From Astrocystis sublimbata (Eukaryota > Ascomycota > Sordariomycetes > Xylariales > Xylariaceae): DNA of 64,000 nucleotides. The notes under the pieces are model-generated. The model ran no database searches. It saw only the letters and a list, made by a program, of their open reading frames with translations, and was not told the origin of the DNA. The stretch's first letter is position 1, and each line of letters starts with the position of its first letter. The stretch lies in assembly GCA_022453515.1 (NCBI GenBank), contig JAJNNY010000057.1:171803-235802 (forward strand), read 5' to 3'. This document shows positions 35,393 through 47,100 of the stretch, in pieces. The position numbers and the translations under genes are program-made.

Positions 35393-38300
35393 ATGGAGGA
35401 CATACAACCTCTCAAGCTGCTGTCATTGGGTGATTATTATGACATCATTGCGCCTCTTCTGATACCATGAGCTGACATTTCCTCGTAGATGGCGGCGGCA
35501 TTCGAGGGTTGTCTTCTCTGATCATCCTTAAGCATCTCATGCGGGTTGTGAATCCTGAAAATCCCCCAAAGCCATGCGACTACTTTGACCTCATCGGCGG
35601 GACTAGTACAGGAGGGTATGTGATCGATGCAACCTTCCAAGCTCATCTGTTTAGCTAACGACATACTTGCCGATCTAGCTTGATCGCGATCATGCTGGGG
35701 CGCCTGCAGATGGGAGTTGACGAATGTATAAACAAGTATCTTGAGGTATCATCAGCTGCATTCCAGCGTAAAAGGTCAATAATGGATATCGCTGGAAAAG
35801 CGAAGGATTTTATGAAAGCCGAAGGCAGATACAATGGGGACGCGCTCGCTTCTGAGTTCAAGAAAGCAGCTTTAGCATTTGAAGGAAATGAAGATGCGAT
35901 ACTTCTACAGCAGGACGCACAGTGCAAAGTGTGAGACACCCCATGTTCTGTAGTTTCTGATGATGTTGCTGACAAATTAACAGGTTCGTGTGCGCATTTG
36001 AGAAGGCCTTGAACACACGGAAGCTGTTCAGATCATATCACACTCAGACTACTCGCACTTCTGTATCCCCGGATAATTACAAGATCTGGGAGGCAGCTCG
36101 TGCAACTTCAGCCGCTTCCACATACTTCGACTCCATGAGAATTGGCCGGCAATCATATGTTGACGGAGCGACAGGCTTCAATAATCCAATCGATATAGTA
36201 TTGGAAGAAGCTCGAGACATATGGCCTGACGCTCTCCTTCGAATCCAGTCAATTGTCAGCATTGGGACGGGCATTCCCGAACCGCAAAATTTCGGGAATC
36301 ATGTTGTGGGGGTTATCAAGACTCTTAAGGCAATCGCGACCGAGACTCAGCAAACACACATCAGATTTCTTACAAGTCACATAGACCGTGGCTTGGAAGG
36401 TCGTTACTTCCGATTCAATGTCGACAAAGGACTCTTGGGAGTTGGACTTGACGATCACGGCAAATTGGACGTTATTGAGGCAGCCACACAACAATATCTC
36501 GAAGTTCCCGGGACTCGATCGGCAGCTTTATCTTTTGCAGCCGTTGTTCCACCTAACCTTGGTCAGTGAACACGGAGCCCCTGAAATATTTGGAAGAGAC
36601 TCTACTAAACGCTTTTCTAGATTTCATACCCATAGGTCAAAGGGATCTTCTCCTGGGTTGGTTAAAGTGTTCCGACCAGCGCCATTTCTACAATGAAGCC
36701 TCTCGTGTACGAAGGAGTAACGAAGCGGGCGGCTGGTTCATTGAGGGCGAGTTCAAAGATTGGAGAAAAGGTCCAGGATCCCTTCTTTGGCTCCACGCAA
36801 AAGGCAAGTTCAAAACACCGTGGCGGCAATTATGACAGGGAATTAACTGGTTATTAGCTGGATCTGGGAAGACGGTTCTGACTTCGAAAATAATCGCCTG
36901 CATCGAAGAGCAAAACAGCGATTTGCTTGCATACTACTATCATTCTTTTCAGCGCAGGGAATACCAAACGCTACGGGACTTCAAGACTGCTCTTTTAGTG
37001 CAGTTCGTCAAGCAGCTTTCTCAAAAGACTCACGAGAAAAACTCGGGACTTATTTTCATGCCTCGTTCATTCATCGATCTTCGAAACAAGTACTTCCCAT
37101 CAATCAGTCCTGACATCAGAGATATTGATACAACGCTTATACGCATCATCAATCAATCGCCTCGCACATCTATCGTAATTGATGCGCTTGATGAATGCGA
37201 AGACTTGCAGCTTCAGAGTGATAATCTACTCTTTGCACAAGAGCTTCTCGAAGGTGTCAAGACTGATCTGTACATTCTCATCGCCAGTCGACCAGAGGTT
37301 GATATCAAGACAGGTGTTGACCAAATGCCTATTGCAAAGCGACAAGTGGCCTTTCACCCGATGAAAATCAATAGTGACATACGATCATATCTTGTCTCGG
37401 TAACAAACGAAGTACATTACTCCAGATGGCCAGACTCACTACGAGACCATGTCGTCGATTATATTACAGATCGATCCGATGGGGTGTTCCGCTGGGCTGA
37501 TTTACAAATTCAGTCTCTGAGGGGCAAATCTCGAGAGATTGACGTCACAAGTGCTCTCGAAACTCTCCCCAAAAATCTTTCAGAGTCATACAAACGCATC
37601 CTCGATGGCATCATATCACCTGTTGAAAAGAGATTGGCAGTTACGGTGCTACGGTGGCTCAGCTATTCTCAGTCACAGTTGAGTGTTAAAGAACTTGCCG
37701 AACTCGCAGGGCTTCACTTCCAGACAGAGAGTTCCGAGTATCTGAGCCCGGGGTCAGATGAATACCTTGTCACTTTTCGGCCTCAAGATAGATATAACAA
37801 CCCAGAAGACATTCTGCGCATACTGCCTGGTCTCCTCACTGTCACTGACACTAATGACCCTGAAACCTGGCCATTCATCTCATTCTCGCATTTCACTGTT
37901 CGGGAATATTTGGGGTCTGACGAGGCGCCCGCACTATTTAAAATATGTGCGGAAGACTGCAATTGGTTCATATTCAAAAGCTGCCTAGCTTACATCGGCG
38001 ACTATGATTCTCACAACTTTGACGATCCATTGAAGGAGACACATCCATTGATACTGTATGCTTGTCTGCATATATGGTATCACGCCGAAGAGTTGCTCTG
38101 TTGTTCTAAAGCGGAAGTCGACAGGGAGCATGTCAGAACATCACTACTCAAAAGCCTTCATTCAAGGAATTATAAACCAGGCTATGCTTTCAATTTGGCA
38201 CTTCAACGCGCGGGTATCAGCGTGCCAGATTCGTCAGTGGCCCTTGGCAGCTTGGTGAGAGATGTTAGCTTGACTACTATTGGCGACTTTTATGGTTTCC

Positions 38301-40302
38301 ACGACGAGCTTATTAATGAATCTATCAGAACCGCAGATGTAGAGTTGTTTGAATTTACTAATCATGCTAGAGTTTACATGTGTGATGGGTTATCTGAAAT
38401 CACAGAAGCATGGTACGGGAAGAGATCGACGTTAGCGACAGCCACACGTTCCACACCTCCCAAATTCAAATATATTTCAACAATACTCACTGATGTATTC
38501 TCGAAGGAGTCGGCTCGGGACACACACCTTGCATTTCACATGGCGAATCCTTCCACTCCGGACGACAACTTGGACAGAAAAAGCAGGTCATTTTGGAACA
38601 TCCTGTTGATGCACCCAGATATCCATATTAATCAAACGAATCGATCAGATCAAACGCTATTATTAATAGCTGCTCTTCATGGAGATTTCAATATGTCTGA
38701 TTACCTGCTTGGTGTCAAAGGTGTAGATCGCGATGTTCGAGCCAAACACGGCTGGGGCCTCGCTGCTTGTGCTGCGATCGGGGGTCATCAAGATCTCATT
38801 AAACTCGTGTTTAGCATGCCTGGAATTGACCTCACGTCTGTCGATAGATATGGGTGGACACCCCGAACGTGGGCCACATATAGAGGCTTTCAGAACTTAG
38901 TGGCACCGTATGCTCACGTCGAATATCAGTCCCCTGAGACTTTTGTTAGGTTCAAAGAACTTGAGAAACACAGCTTTGCACTTGAACGCGGTGAGCGTAT
39001 TACGAGTGTTTTTTTCTCTCAAAATGGCCTCTACCTAGCAATCGTTTTGTCTTGGACCACGTGTTCCATATACGATGCCTCTTCTATGGCTCTTATCACC
39101 AGCTTGGAGGATGACGAAGATTGGGAATCGATTCAAGAGATCTCTTGGAGTCACAATAATATGTTGATATTGACGTGGGTGCCTTATGGATGCCCTAAAC
39201 TCTTTTCAACTAAGGTGAGTATAATTCCTTCTAGGTTTTCTACCATGTTATTGACTTAACTTGTTAGAGCGGTGACTTGGTTGCAACATTTGATTTGAGG
39301 GCGCTGAGTTGCGCGTGGTTCCCCAATGGAAATTCCCTCGTCTTAGCATCAGCTTTGGATGCGGGATGTCTGCATCATTTCGAGATTAAGTTACAAGGTA
39401 AAGAGGCTGATGATGGCCTAGAGCTTAGTGAAATAAGCCGCAACCATGCACCCAGGCACATCAGAGACGTGGCGGTCTCCCCCGATGGCAGATTTTTCGT
39501 TGCCATTACCCATTGGTTTCGGCAGAACAATTTATATGTTTACCGGATAAACACGAGATCACTGGAATATCGTTACTACGTAAACATGAATGAGCATAGA
39601 CTTAAGTCGATCGGACCTCTTGCTATCGCCATCGACAATAAGTCACAGTGGATCGTACTCAGGGCCGACAATGGTGGCCAAAAACTCATCGATATTACTA
39701 ATGGATCTATTCTCAACGATGATCCGCCATTGATTGACTACGCACAGGGCCTAAATAGATGGGTGCTTGGTGGTCCAAATGGAACATGGTTGGTTAACTC
39801 GGAGTATGGCAAGTGCAGCTCGAGAACCCATTGTTTCAGTGTTAGTTGATGCTAACATGGCGTTTTTCCAACAGATGGATATATCAGCATACGAGACTGC
39901 GAATCTGGACGAGTCATAGGCTATTCGCTCGGTCATTTCCCGTACACCATCACGAGTATTTCAAGGCGCCCGGGAAATGAAGACATTTTCGCTTCCTGTG
40001 CGGACCATGATAACGAGGTGCGAATGTAAGATCCTAAACTTTCTATTTACCTTGAAGTCAATATTTTAATTGCTCGAGTGAGGTATTCTAAGTCGTATCG
40101 GGGCTAATGGCACGTTTAGCTGGTCCCTATCCGAGTTTACTATGTATGATGGTGTCAGCATGCCTGTTCAACAGCCTGGGGTCATATTGCAAGAAAATGC
40201 GCTACCGTCCAGCCAAGTTGCTGGGGATGAAGATGAGAAGAGTTGCGGTGAGTACTGGGAATCCAAGAAACAGGGAGCTTTACTGATCTGATAGTGACTT
40301 GA
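35393..40302 (+). CDS. NLR-like STAND protein: patatin, NACHT, ankyrin, WD-like propeller
   Basis: Ten exons (35393-35429, 35489-35615, 35679-35930, 35984-36561, 36636-36803, 36858-39214, 39268-39808, 39875-40025, 40120-40247, 40295-40302) sum to 1,448 codons plus stop with every phase consistent. Patatin-like lipase, residues about 8-330: LLSLDGGGIRGLSSL (oxyanion loop), LIGGTSTGGLIAIM (GXSXG nucleophile Ser), YVDGATGFNNP (DGA, catalytic Asp). NACHT ATPase from about 388: AGSGKTVLTSKI (Walker A) and IVIDALDECED (Walker B). Ankyrin-type repeats lie near 960-1060 (LLIAALHGDFNMSDYLL), then beta-propeller-like repeats to the end (DVAVSPDGRFFVA, DGYISIRDCESGR). Fungal NLRs of this build are signal-gated receptors in non-self recognition and cell death; here the patatin domain would be the effector. 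Introns 5 and 8 use GC donors (GCAAGT). No disabling mutation is seen. Confidence 0.9.
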
Positions 40303-40884
40303 GGATGGTATGCCATTTGAAACACTGGATACTCTGATGTTGATGCAGGGAATGGCAGTGGCGTGCGGAGCCAATATAAAGGGACGAATCTCTTTTGTCT
40401 CACGAAGTGTAACTCCAGAATTTGTTGGCTGGGAGGTTACGTGGGGTCATCAGCTGGAAACTTCTCGGTGGCACGAAAGGGATAGCCCGCGCCGCCCAGT
40501 AGGCGTTAGCGTAGATGCTTGTTTCTACATCAAACACAATCCAAACAGTCGTTAATAATCATTGGGAGCCAGCCGCCCGGGACGTGGACTCTTACGCACT
40601 GCGATTACGCGGGTTATGTGTGTACTTCGACTTTTGTCCGGGTCCGACGTTTTCAAGAAAGAGCCACGGTACACATGCGAACACAACCGACATGTTATAG
40701 AGTCTCATTCCAACATGGCACACATGGCGTCCTAAACTGACTCGAAACCACATCAAATCTAACAGGAAGTTGCGGCAGTCTTAACCAAAATTTACAGTCC
40801 ATTGTCGCATCAACACTCAACGTCTTACCTACGACAATACCTATCTCTCCGCCCTCCGCCGCCGATGCTACTACTGATTTCGAA
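40303..40884. other. Spacer between NLR and coiled-coil genes
   Basis: It is the 3' flank of the NLR gene and the upstream region of the next gene on the same strand. Short overlapping frames only; nothing recognised. Confidence 0.5.
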
Positions 40885-42134
40885 ATGGCTGATCGGCCAA
40901 GTTGCACCCCAGATTCCGATAATTCGGTAACATTTCTTAAAGTCAGTCTTCTTTTCTCTTACTGGAGTCATGCTTAGTCATCCGCTTGGTGTTCGTTGTC
41001 TTATACATTCGTCTTTATTGCGCGATGATGGTGACTATGCATCGTATCCTTCCCTGCATTGTCAATATTTCCCAGACCTCCCCTCCCAAGATCGTGGGTT
41101 AAGATAATGCTTGAAATCAATAGCTCCAAGAAGCCTGCGATATGCTCAGCGATCTTGCGAGGTGCAGAGACTCGGCCAAATCGTTATCCAATATACCAGG
41201 GACGCCTTCGACCGACCAGGAAAGTTTTGTCATGGTAGCAGCTAGGTCAATCTCAAAGACAGTCGACGAGACTTCGCGAGTACAAGAGCTTTGCGAGTTG
41301 CAAGCGCTGTGGCTCAAGCAAGACAGCGAACTTCGCGAAACGAAACGGAGAATGGGCAGGCTTGAAGCTGACGTCGTCAGGCTCCAGACGGAAGACGCCA
41401 TTGCGAGTCGCGATACCACATCGCAGACGAATCACACTTGGCGGCGTAGGATTTCATTCCTTTTCTCCAACACCGCTGCTCAGGATTTAAAAGATGCGAC
41501 AATCGAGCGAGATCGCGGTCTGAACCGGAAGCATTATATCAGACTAAAAGCAGAGGGGATCATGAAAGAAATCGACAGACTGTTTGTTCTTTCGACAGCG
41601 ATTCTGGAAACGGAGGCGGCGATCGGAAAGTTGAAGCAAGAGATCCGGGAGATTCGGGAAATCCAAGCAGAGCAGGACAGGCGATCGATCGTTAGAACAG
41701 AGGCAGCTATTGATAAGCTGAAGCGGGAGGTCGAAGCGGACCAAGCCCAGCAAATGCGGAAAGACAGACATCGAGCCAGGATTGCGAAATCTTTACAGTC
41801 GATGCGTGAGAATAAACAGTGCGCAGCAGATCCTCAAAGGCATCAACTACACGATGACGATAAAGAAAACACGCAGCATACGCAACACGGGCAGGAGGAA
41901 CAAACCAGAGGCCAAGAGGGCCATATGCCACATGGACAGATTGAGGCGCACGAAGCGCATAGAACACAGTCAGAGGGGAACCTCCAAATCGACAGCCTGA
42001 GCCAAGAGTCACGACATCGGCAGGCAGTCCGAAGGATCCTGAGCGCTCGAGCTCCGACGTCTAGGTCTCGTGTAATACTCTCAACCTACTGTCCAAGACT
42101 CTGGGGGGCGCCGAGTTACAAACGCCTGGCTTAA
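40885..42134 (+). CDS. Predicted coiled-coil protein, function unknown
   Basis: Proposed exons 40885-40941 (starts MADRPSCTPDSDNSVTFLK) and 41124-42134 join in phase at GTCAGT and an AG after AATCAAT, giving LQEACDMLSDLARCRDSA and 355 residues in all. Residues about 55-250 are charged heptad-like sequence (LWLKQDSELRETKRRMGRLE, AIGKLKQEIREIREIQAEQD), a long predicted coiled coil. The C-terminal ~100 residues are Gln/His/Arg-rich and probably disordered. No membrane segment or enzyme motif is visible. It follows the NLR on the same strand 582 bases downstream, but nothing shows they work together. If the first exon is wrong, the gene may start at ATG 41142. Confidence 0.6.
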
Positions 42135-42516
42135 GCCGCTCATGAGAGATGAGAGCGCGATGTGGACTGGTTGATCATGGATTGATTGCAATGGATCGCA
42201 TCATCACTCCCTTGCAGAAGTTTGAATAGTGCATCAGCCACAGCAACATCGTCGACCCAGGCCCCACGTTAACAGCGCCACATCACCGCGTCAACGCCGA
42301 GAACGCCAAGGTTGTTGGTACTTAGCGCTTTAGCGCGCATGTAAGGGACGGATGCCAACAAGACGAGGTTGATTTTCGGGTTGCTAAAAACGCAAATGTA
42401 TATATGATTGGAAAAACCTAGTAGCAAAGCTTGCAGATTGTGCTATACAGTGAACTGTATCACGTTGTTCTGTCTTCTCACTTTGTAGAGTCGCCTCACG
42501 ATTCTTGGCACACACC
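42135..42516. other. Promoter region of the RCC1-type gene
   Basis: Short region with no open frame of note. It contains several GCGC-type motifs around 42325-42340 and ends at the start codon of the RCC1 gene. No other feature was seen. Confidence 0.4.
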
Positions 42517-44146
42517 ATGCCTCCCAAGAAACGCAAATTGCAACCCGACCACAGTGACCGCGACGAACAACCCTCTCGGAGAAGAAAACTAGCTCAGTCG
42601 GAAGCCGACACACAAGGCCCGACGCGTTCGACAAATAACCGGAAGCTACCCCAGGCTGCCTCAAAACGAACCAGAGCAGCACCGGCGCCGAAGCGCAGCG
42701 ATGCCAAGCCAACCACACCAGCTCAGCTTCCTGTTCTCAATAAACCTCCTACTAAGACACTTCAAGTCATCATCTTTGGCAGTGGAGAGTGTGGCGAGCT
42801 GGGGCTCGGTCCGAAGGAGAAAGAAAAGCCGCGCCCCTTCGTCAACCCATATCTAGACGGGAGCGATGCAGGCGCATTTCGCGTCGTTCAATTCGACTGT
42901 GGCGGCATGCACACTGTTGCGCTAACTGCTGACAACAAGATAGTCACCTGGGGTGTCAATGACCGAGGCGCTCTCGGAAGGGATACGACGTGGGATGGAG
43001 GACTGCGTGATGTAGACGCTGAATCGGATGATGACGACGAGCAGCTCAATCCGAAGGAGTCGACGCCGACGCAGATTCCATCGGCCGCTTTTCCCAACGG
43101 AACTGTGTTCACGCAGGTTGCAGCTGGTGATAGCTGCAGCTTTGCCTTGACGGACACGGGGCTTGTGTATGGATGGGGCACCTTCTTGGTAGGTAGTCAT
43201 TGCATCAGCATATGGTGACCGAACTCACTCATAGATCCTGTAAGCAATTTACGAATCGCATCTAACCAATAGACTCTAGGATGCGGAGGGCAAGCCCAGA
43301 TTCATCTACGCCGACAGCCAACTCACCGGAACGCTGGACTCACCCTCACTCATCCCTGGCCTCGAGAGCATCACGCAAATCGCATGCGGAGCGAATCACG
43401 CGCTCGCCCTCGACGCAGCCGGCAACGTATGGGCATGGGGCGTCGGCCAGAAGAGCCAGCTCGGATACCCCTTGTTTGACAGCCGCCACTACCACCGCCG
43501 CATACTCGAGAGTCTCCAGCCCCACCGCGTCAACCTGCGTCGCCACAAGGCGAAATACATCGCCTCGGGCCTGGACCACTCCTTCGCCGTCGACCGAGAC
43601 GACAATGTATGGGCATGGGGCTTGAATCGCTATGGCCAGGCTGGGTATGCCAAGGAAGCGGGCACGGACAACATCGCGCTGCCGTATCCGATGAAGATTC
43701 CTGATCTGTGTGGCAAAGGCGTCACTGTCCTGAGCGGTGGCGCCGACCATTCGGCTGCTGTCACTGCTGATGGCCAGTGTCTTGTCTGGGGCCGTATCGA
43801 CGGGGGGCAGCTTGGTGTGAAATTCAGCGACGAACAGGCGCAGGACAGGACGCTGACGCGCCTCGATGATCGTGCAAGGCCACGTATTTGTCTTCGCCCC
43901 ATTGCGGTCCCGAATGTCGGAGCGGCTGCTTACGTGGCTTGTGGTACGGGTCATACCATTGCCATTAATACCGAAGGGAGGGCCTTCGGCACCGGCTTCG
44001 GAGCCATGGGGCAGCTTGGCATTGCCTCTGAGGATGATACGGATGTTGCTGAGAAGATCACTGGTGCTGCGGTGAAGGGGAAGAGGTTGGTTTGCTGTGG
44101 AGCGGGCGGACAGTTTAGTATGGTGGCTTCGCTGGTCGAGGCTTGA
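42517..44146 (+). CDS. RCC1-family guanine nucleotide exchange factor for Ran
   Basis: Exons 42517-43188 and 43280-44146 join in phase (GTAGGT donor, CTCTAG acceptor) to give 512 residues. The N-terminus (MPPKKRKLQPDH, further Lys/Arg clusters) is basic, fitting nuclear import and chromatin binding. About seven RCC1 blades follow, seen as VIIFGSGECGELGLG, TWGVNDRGALGRD, VYGWGTF, VWAWGVGQKSQLGY, VWAWGLNRYGQAGY, LVWGRIDGGQLGV and GTGFGAMGQLGI, each with nearby CG..H.-type strands such as CGGMHTVALT. Length and start suit the yeast Prp20/Pim1 type, which loads GTP on Ran to drive nuclear transport and spindle assembly. It looks intact. Confidence 0.95.
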
Positions 44147-47100
44147 GGTTGAAGCGGATGTAGTTGTCCTGCAAGTAGGTGGTCATGTGTGCAAGTGTGA
44201 GAGGTAATGAATTTCTCCATTACAGTTACATAGGCTACTGCTATCGTAATTTTGAACTCAAACTTTCTAGACATAGTCTCTGCCGCTCTCAGCAACCTGT
44301 ATCATCACTCAGTGTAGAACGAGCATCGGAGCCGCAGCCATAGGTACCGTACAAGCTATGAACCATGGTACCTTTAACATCAATACGTCCGAAAGGAAGC
44401 AATGATACCGAACCATTTTCACTATCTGGACGATGCTCCGAATTCGAGCGCGTGGGCCCTGTAACAGCAATGGATGCGAAATGACTTTCTCATAAGTAAC
44501 TAGATTAAGTTAACTATGAGCTACAACTGTACTATCACGCCGAATTTCTCACGTCACGCAATGCAGTTCATATTTGGACATTCTTAGCACTCACGATCCA
44601 TTGTCACGACGCCATAACAGTCAAATGAACGACTACTTTCTAGATATTCTATAGTACACAACCCGATTACCAAAGCTAGACTCCAATAACCATGCCCACA
44701 TGACACTGCATCCGTTCTTTGCACAATCTAAGTGATACTTTGCCTCCTCCCTAGTGGCTTATATCCTGAGTCAGCAACCTGCAGGACCCTGAATGATGTC
44801 ATTGTGGCGCGATAACGAAGGCGGATCACCCCGGCCAGCAACTGTGGCGCTGGCTCCGCAATGGGGTGATATGATATCCCCTCGCCCACACCCCTCACCG
44901 GATACTGGAGTGCAGCATACCATTTTAACTGCCGATCCAACAGCTTCACCGAAAAAAGGGGACCTTGCGACTTGTGGGAAAAAAAAACGGTCGGTTGTTC
45001 ATGAGATATCCAGTATCAGTTCATGTGCGCCACCCACCCCTGTCTCCTGAATATCATATCAGTTGCAAAACCCCACTTTTCCGGTCGCGGAGTTAGCGGG
45101 TTGGGATCGGCAGTAGCAGTTCAGGGGACAGATGCGAGATGCTCCTGATTGATAAGGTTTTCTTGGCGCGAGACGTGGGATGCTTCCCCAGTGGACAGGA
45201 CCCTGTCCGCCTGCACTACATAGTAGGTACAGAAGGCAGGATTTCATCGAAACTACGAATGCGAAGTAAGTCCCTAGCTTCGATTATACGGTCTTCGCCA
45301 ACATCATCATCTTACTATGCGCCAGAGGCGAAGCACTCATAGGCCAAGTGAGCTAGCTCAGTGTCCAAGTTGCCAAGCAATAGATATAGTGCTTATTCGC
45401 CTCTTACGTGCATGTCTCGTGTGTGATTATTAGGCTTGTCGCAGCAAAAAATGAACAAGACAGCTCATCGTGGAATCAAGAAGAACCTTGGAAACAATGG
45501 GTGATGTCCACTTGCTGTATTTCCCATAATTACTTTGAACCAAGTCCTCGCCCAAGCAACGATTCATCAGGTCAAAAGTCACAAAATTGAGATGTCTGAG
45601 AAAGCTATGAGTTCTTCCATAAAACCGACAGACTTCAATGAGATATTCCGAGGTGTGCAGCTCACAAGATCCTTATGTCATGAAACTCAACGCGTTACTC
45701 CTACAGCCGGCTACTAGATGGCAACAGATCTCTAAGGGCAGACATTAATGAGTTCGTAAAGGCCAGGTATGCAGCTACAGACTCGCTTAAACGAGTTGAT
45801 CATTGTTAAGCGTAAGAAGTGCCCGCATCTAACTTGAAGTAGATAATTAGAGTCTTGGAGCAATATTGCTTTTAACTCAGTAATATGATGCCAGTAGTGA
45901 TTAAGTTGTCGATGCTAGTAAATTATTAAAATCGAGAATGTGACCAGTGTAGTAGTTGTTGAAAATACTCGCTAATAGTTATAGATAAGTGGCGTAATAA
46001 TGGCACTAGAATCATTATAGAAGAAGGCAAAATGCTATGAACAACTCGCAGAGAAAGCTAATACTAGATTTAAGGAAGTCCAGCTGGTTCGGAGGAATCG
46101 TAGGTTCACAATCTCATTCCTCCCTTTAGTAGTAACGAAAACTATTACTTCGAAAAGCAATGACTATAGCAGTTCAGGTCTATAGCTCTAAACCACTACA
46201 TATCTAGAGAGATTGAAAGGTAGAACCTTGCTAACTGGGAGGAGTCGACCGTTTTTAGCGACTTATAAACTGAAGCATGACAAGTCATTTTCTATAAGGC
46301 TCTTTCATTATTGAATTAATAGAAGAGTACAAGGAAGTTGTACGTGAGTTGAATAGCAAACCAGATGTGAATAGGATTTAATTCGGCTCTGTTCTATAGT
46401 GAATAGTGACCCGTGAAGTAGACCCTAGTTAACTATGAGGATATTGTCACAGATTCTCAGCGAAGATATTGATAGATTGCGGCTCAGTGAGATGATTGGT
46501 GCAGATCTGCCAAGTGTGAGGATGTAACAAGCGATGCAGCACGTCTTGTGTCACACACATCACAACGTGTCATTACTGTCAACGTCCCGTAAGTTCTTGC
46601 GGAAATGTAAGGGCCCTTCTCTTCTAGAGTACCTGCGATATGAATTATCTGGCTGCAAATGATCTCGAGACAAGATTCGCCAAGGCGCGAAGGCACATCG
46701 GAAGCTCAACATAAGCCGCACAAGTAAGCGCTTAGTAGAGAGTGTCGGTGAGGACCAATCCGATCAATGGAAATGGATTCTACCAACCCGTGCTTGGATA
46801 TTTCCAAATATTAACGTGCGCAAGAACTGGCTTGGCTATTGTGTGGAAGGTAATCGAAGATGACGAATCAGCCAAGCGTCGCTATCATAGATCTACGATA
46901 AATAGCTAGAGCCCAGCTGCAGGATAGTCTTGGTATATGCTCGGCTTCACTTGGCATCAATCTACGAATTGACTGCAAGTTTGAGGTCTTCCTATTCCTT
47001 TTCCTCCCCCGATTTTGGCTAAGAAACATGGCCCTAATGCTAGAGAGTAACGTCACATATACTTGCATTAGCTGCCAGGTAAATTAAGAGGTGTATGCAG

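Noticed and set aside
43346..43954. 202-codon minus-strand frame
   Set aside because: Antisense shadow of the RCC1 exon.
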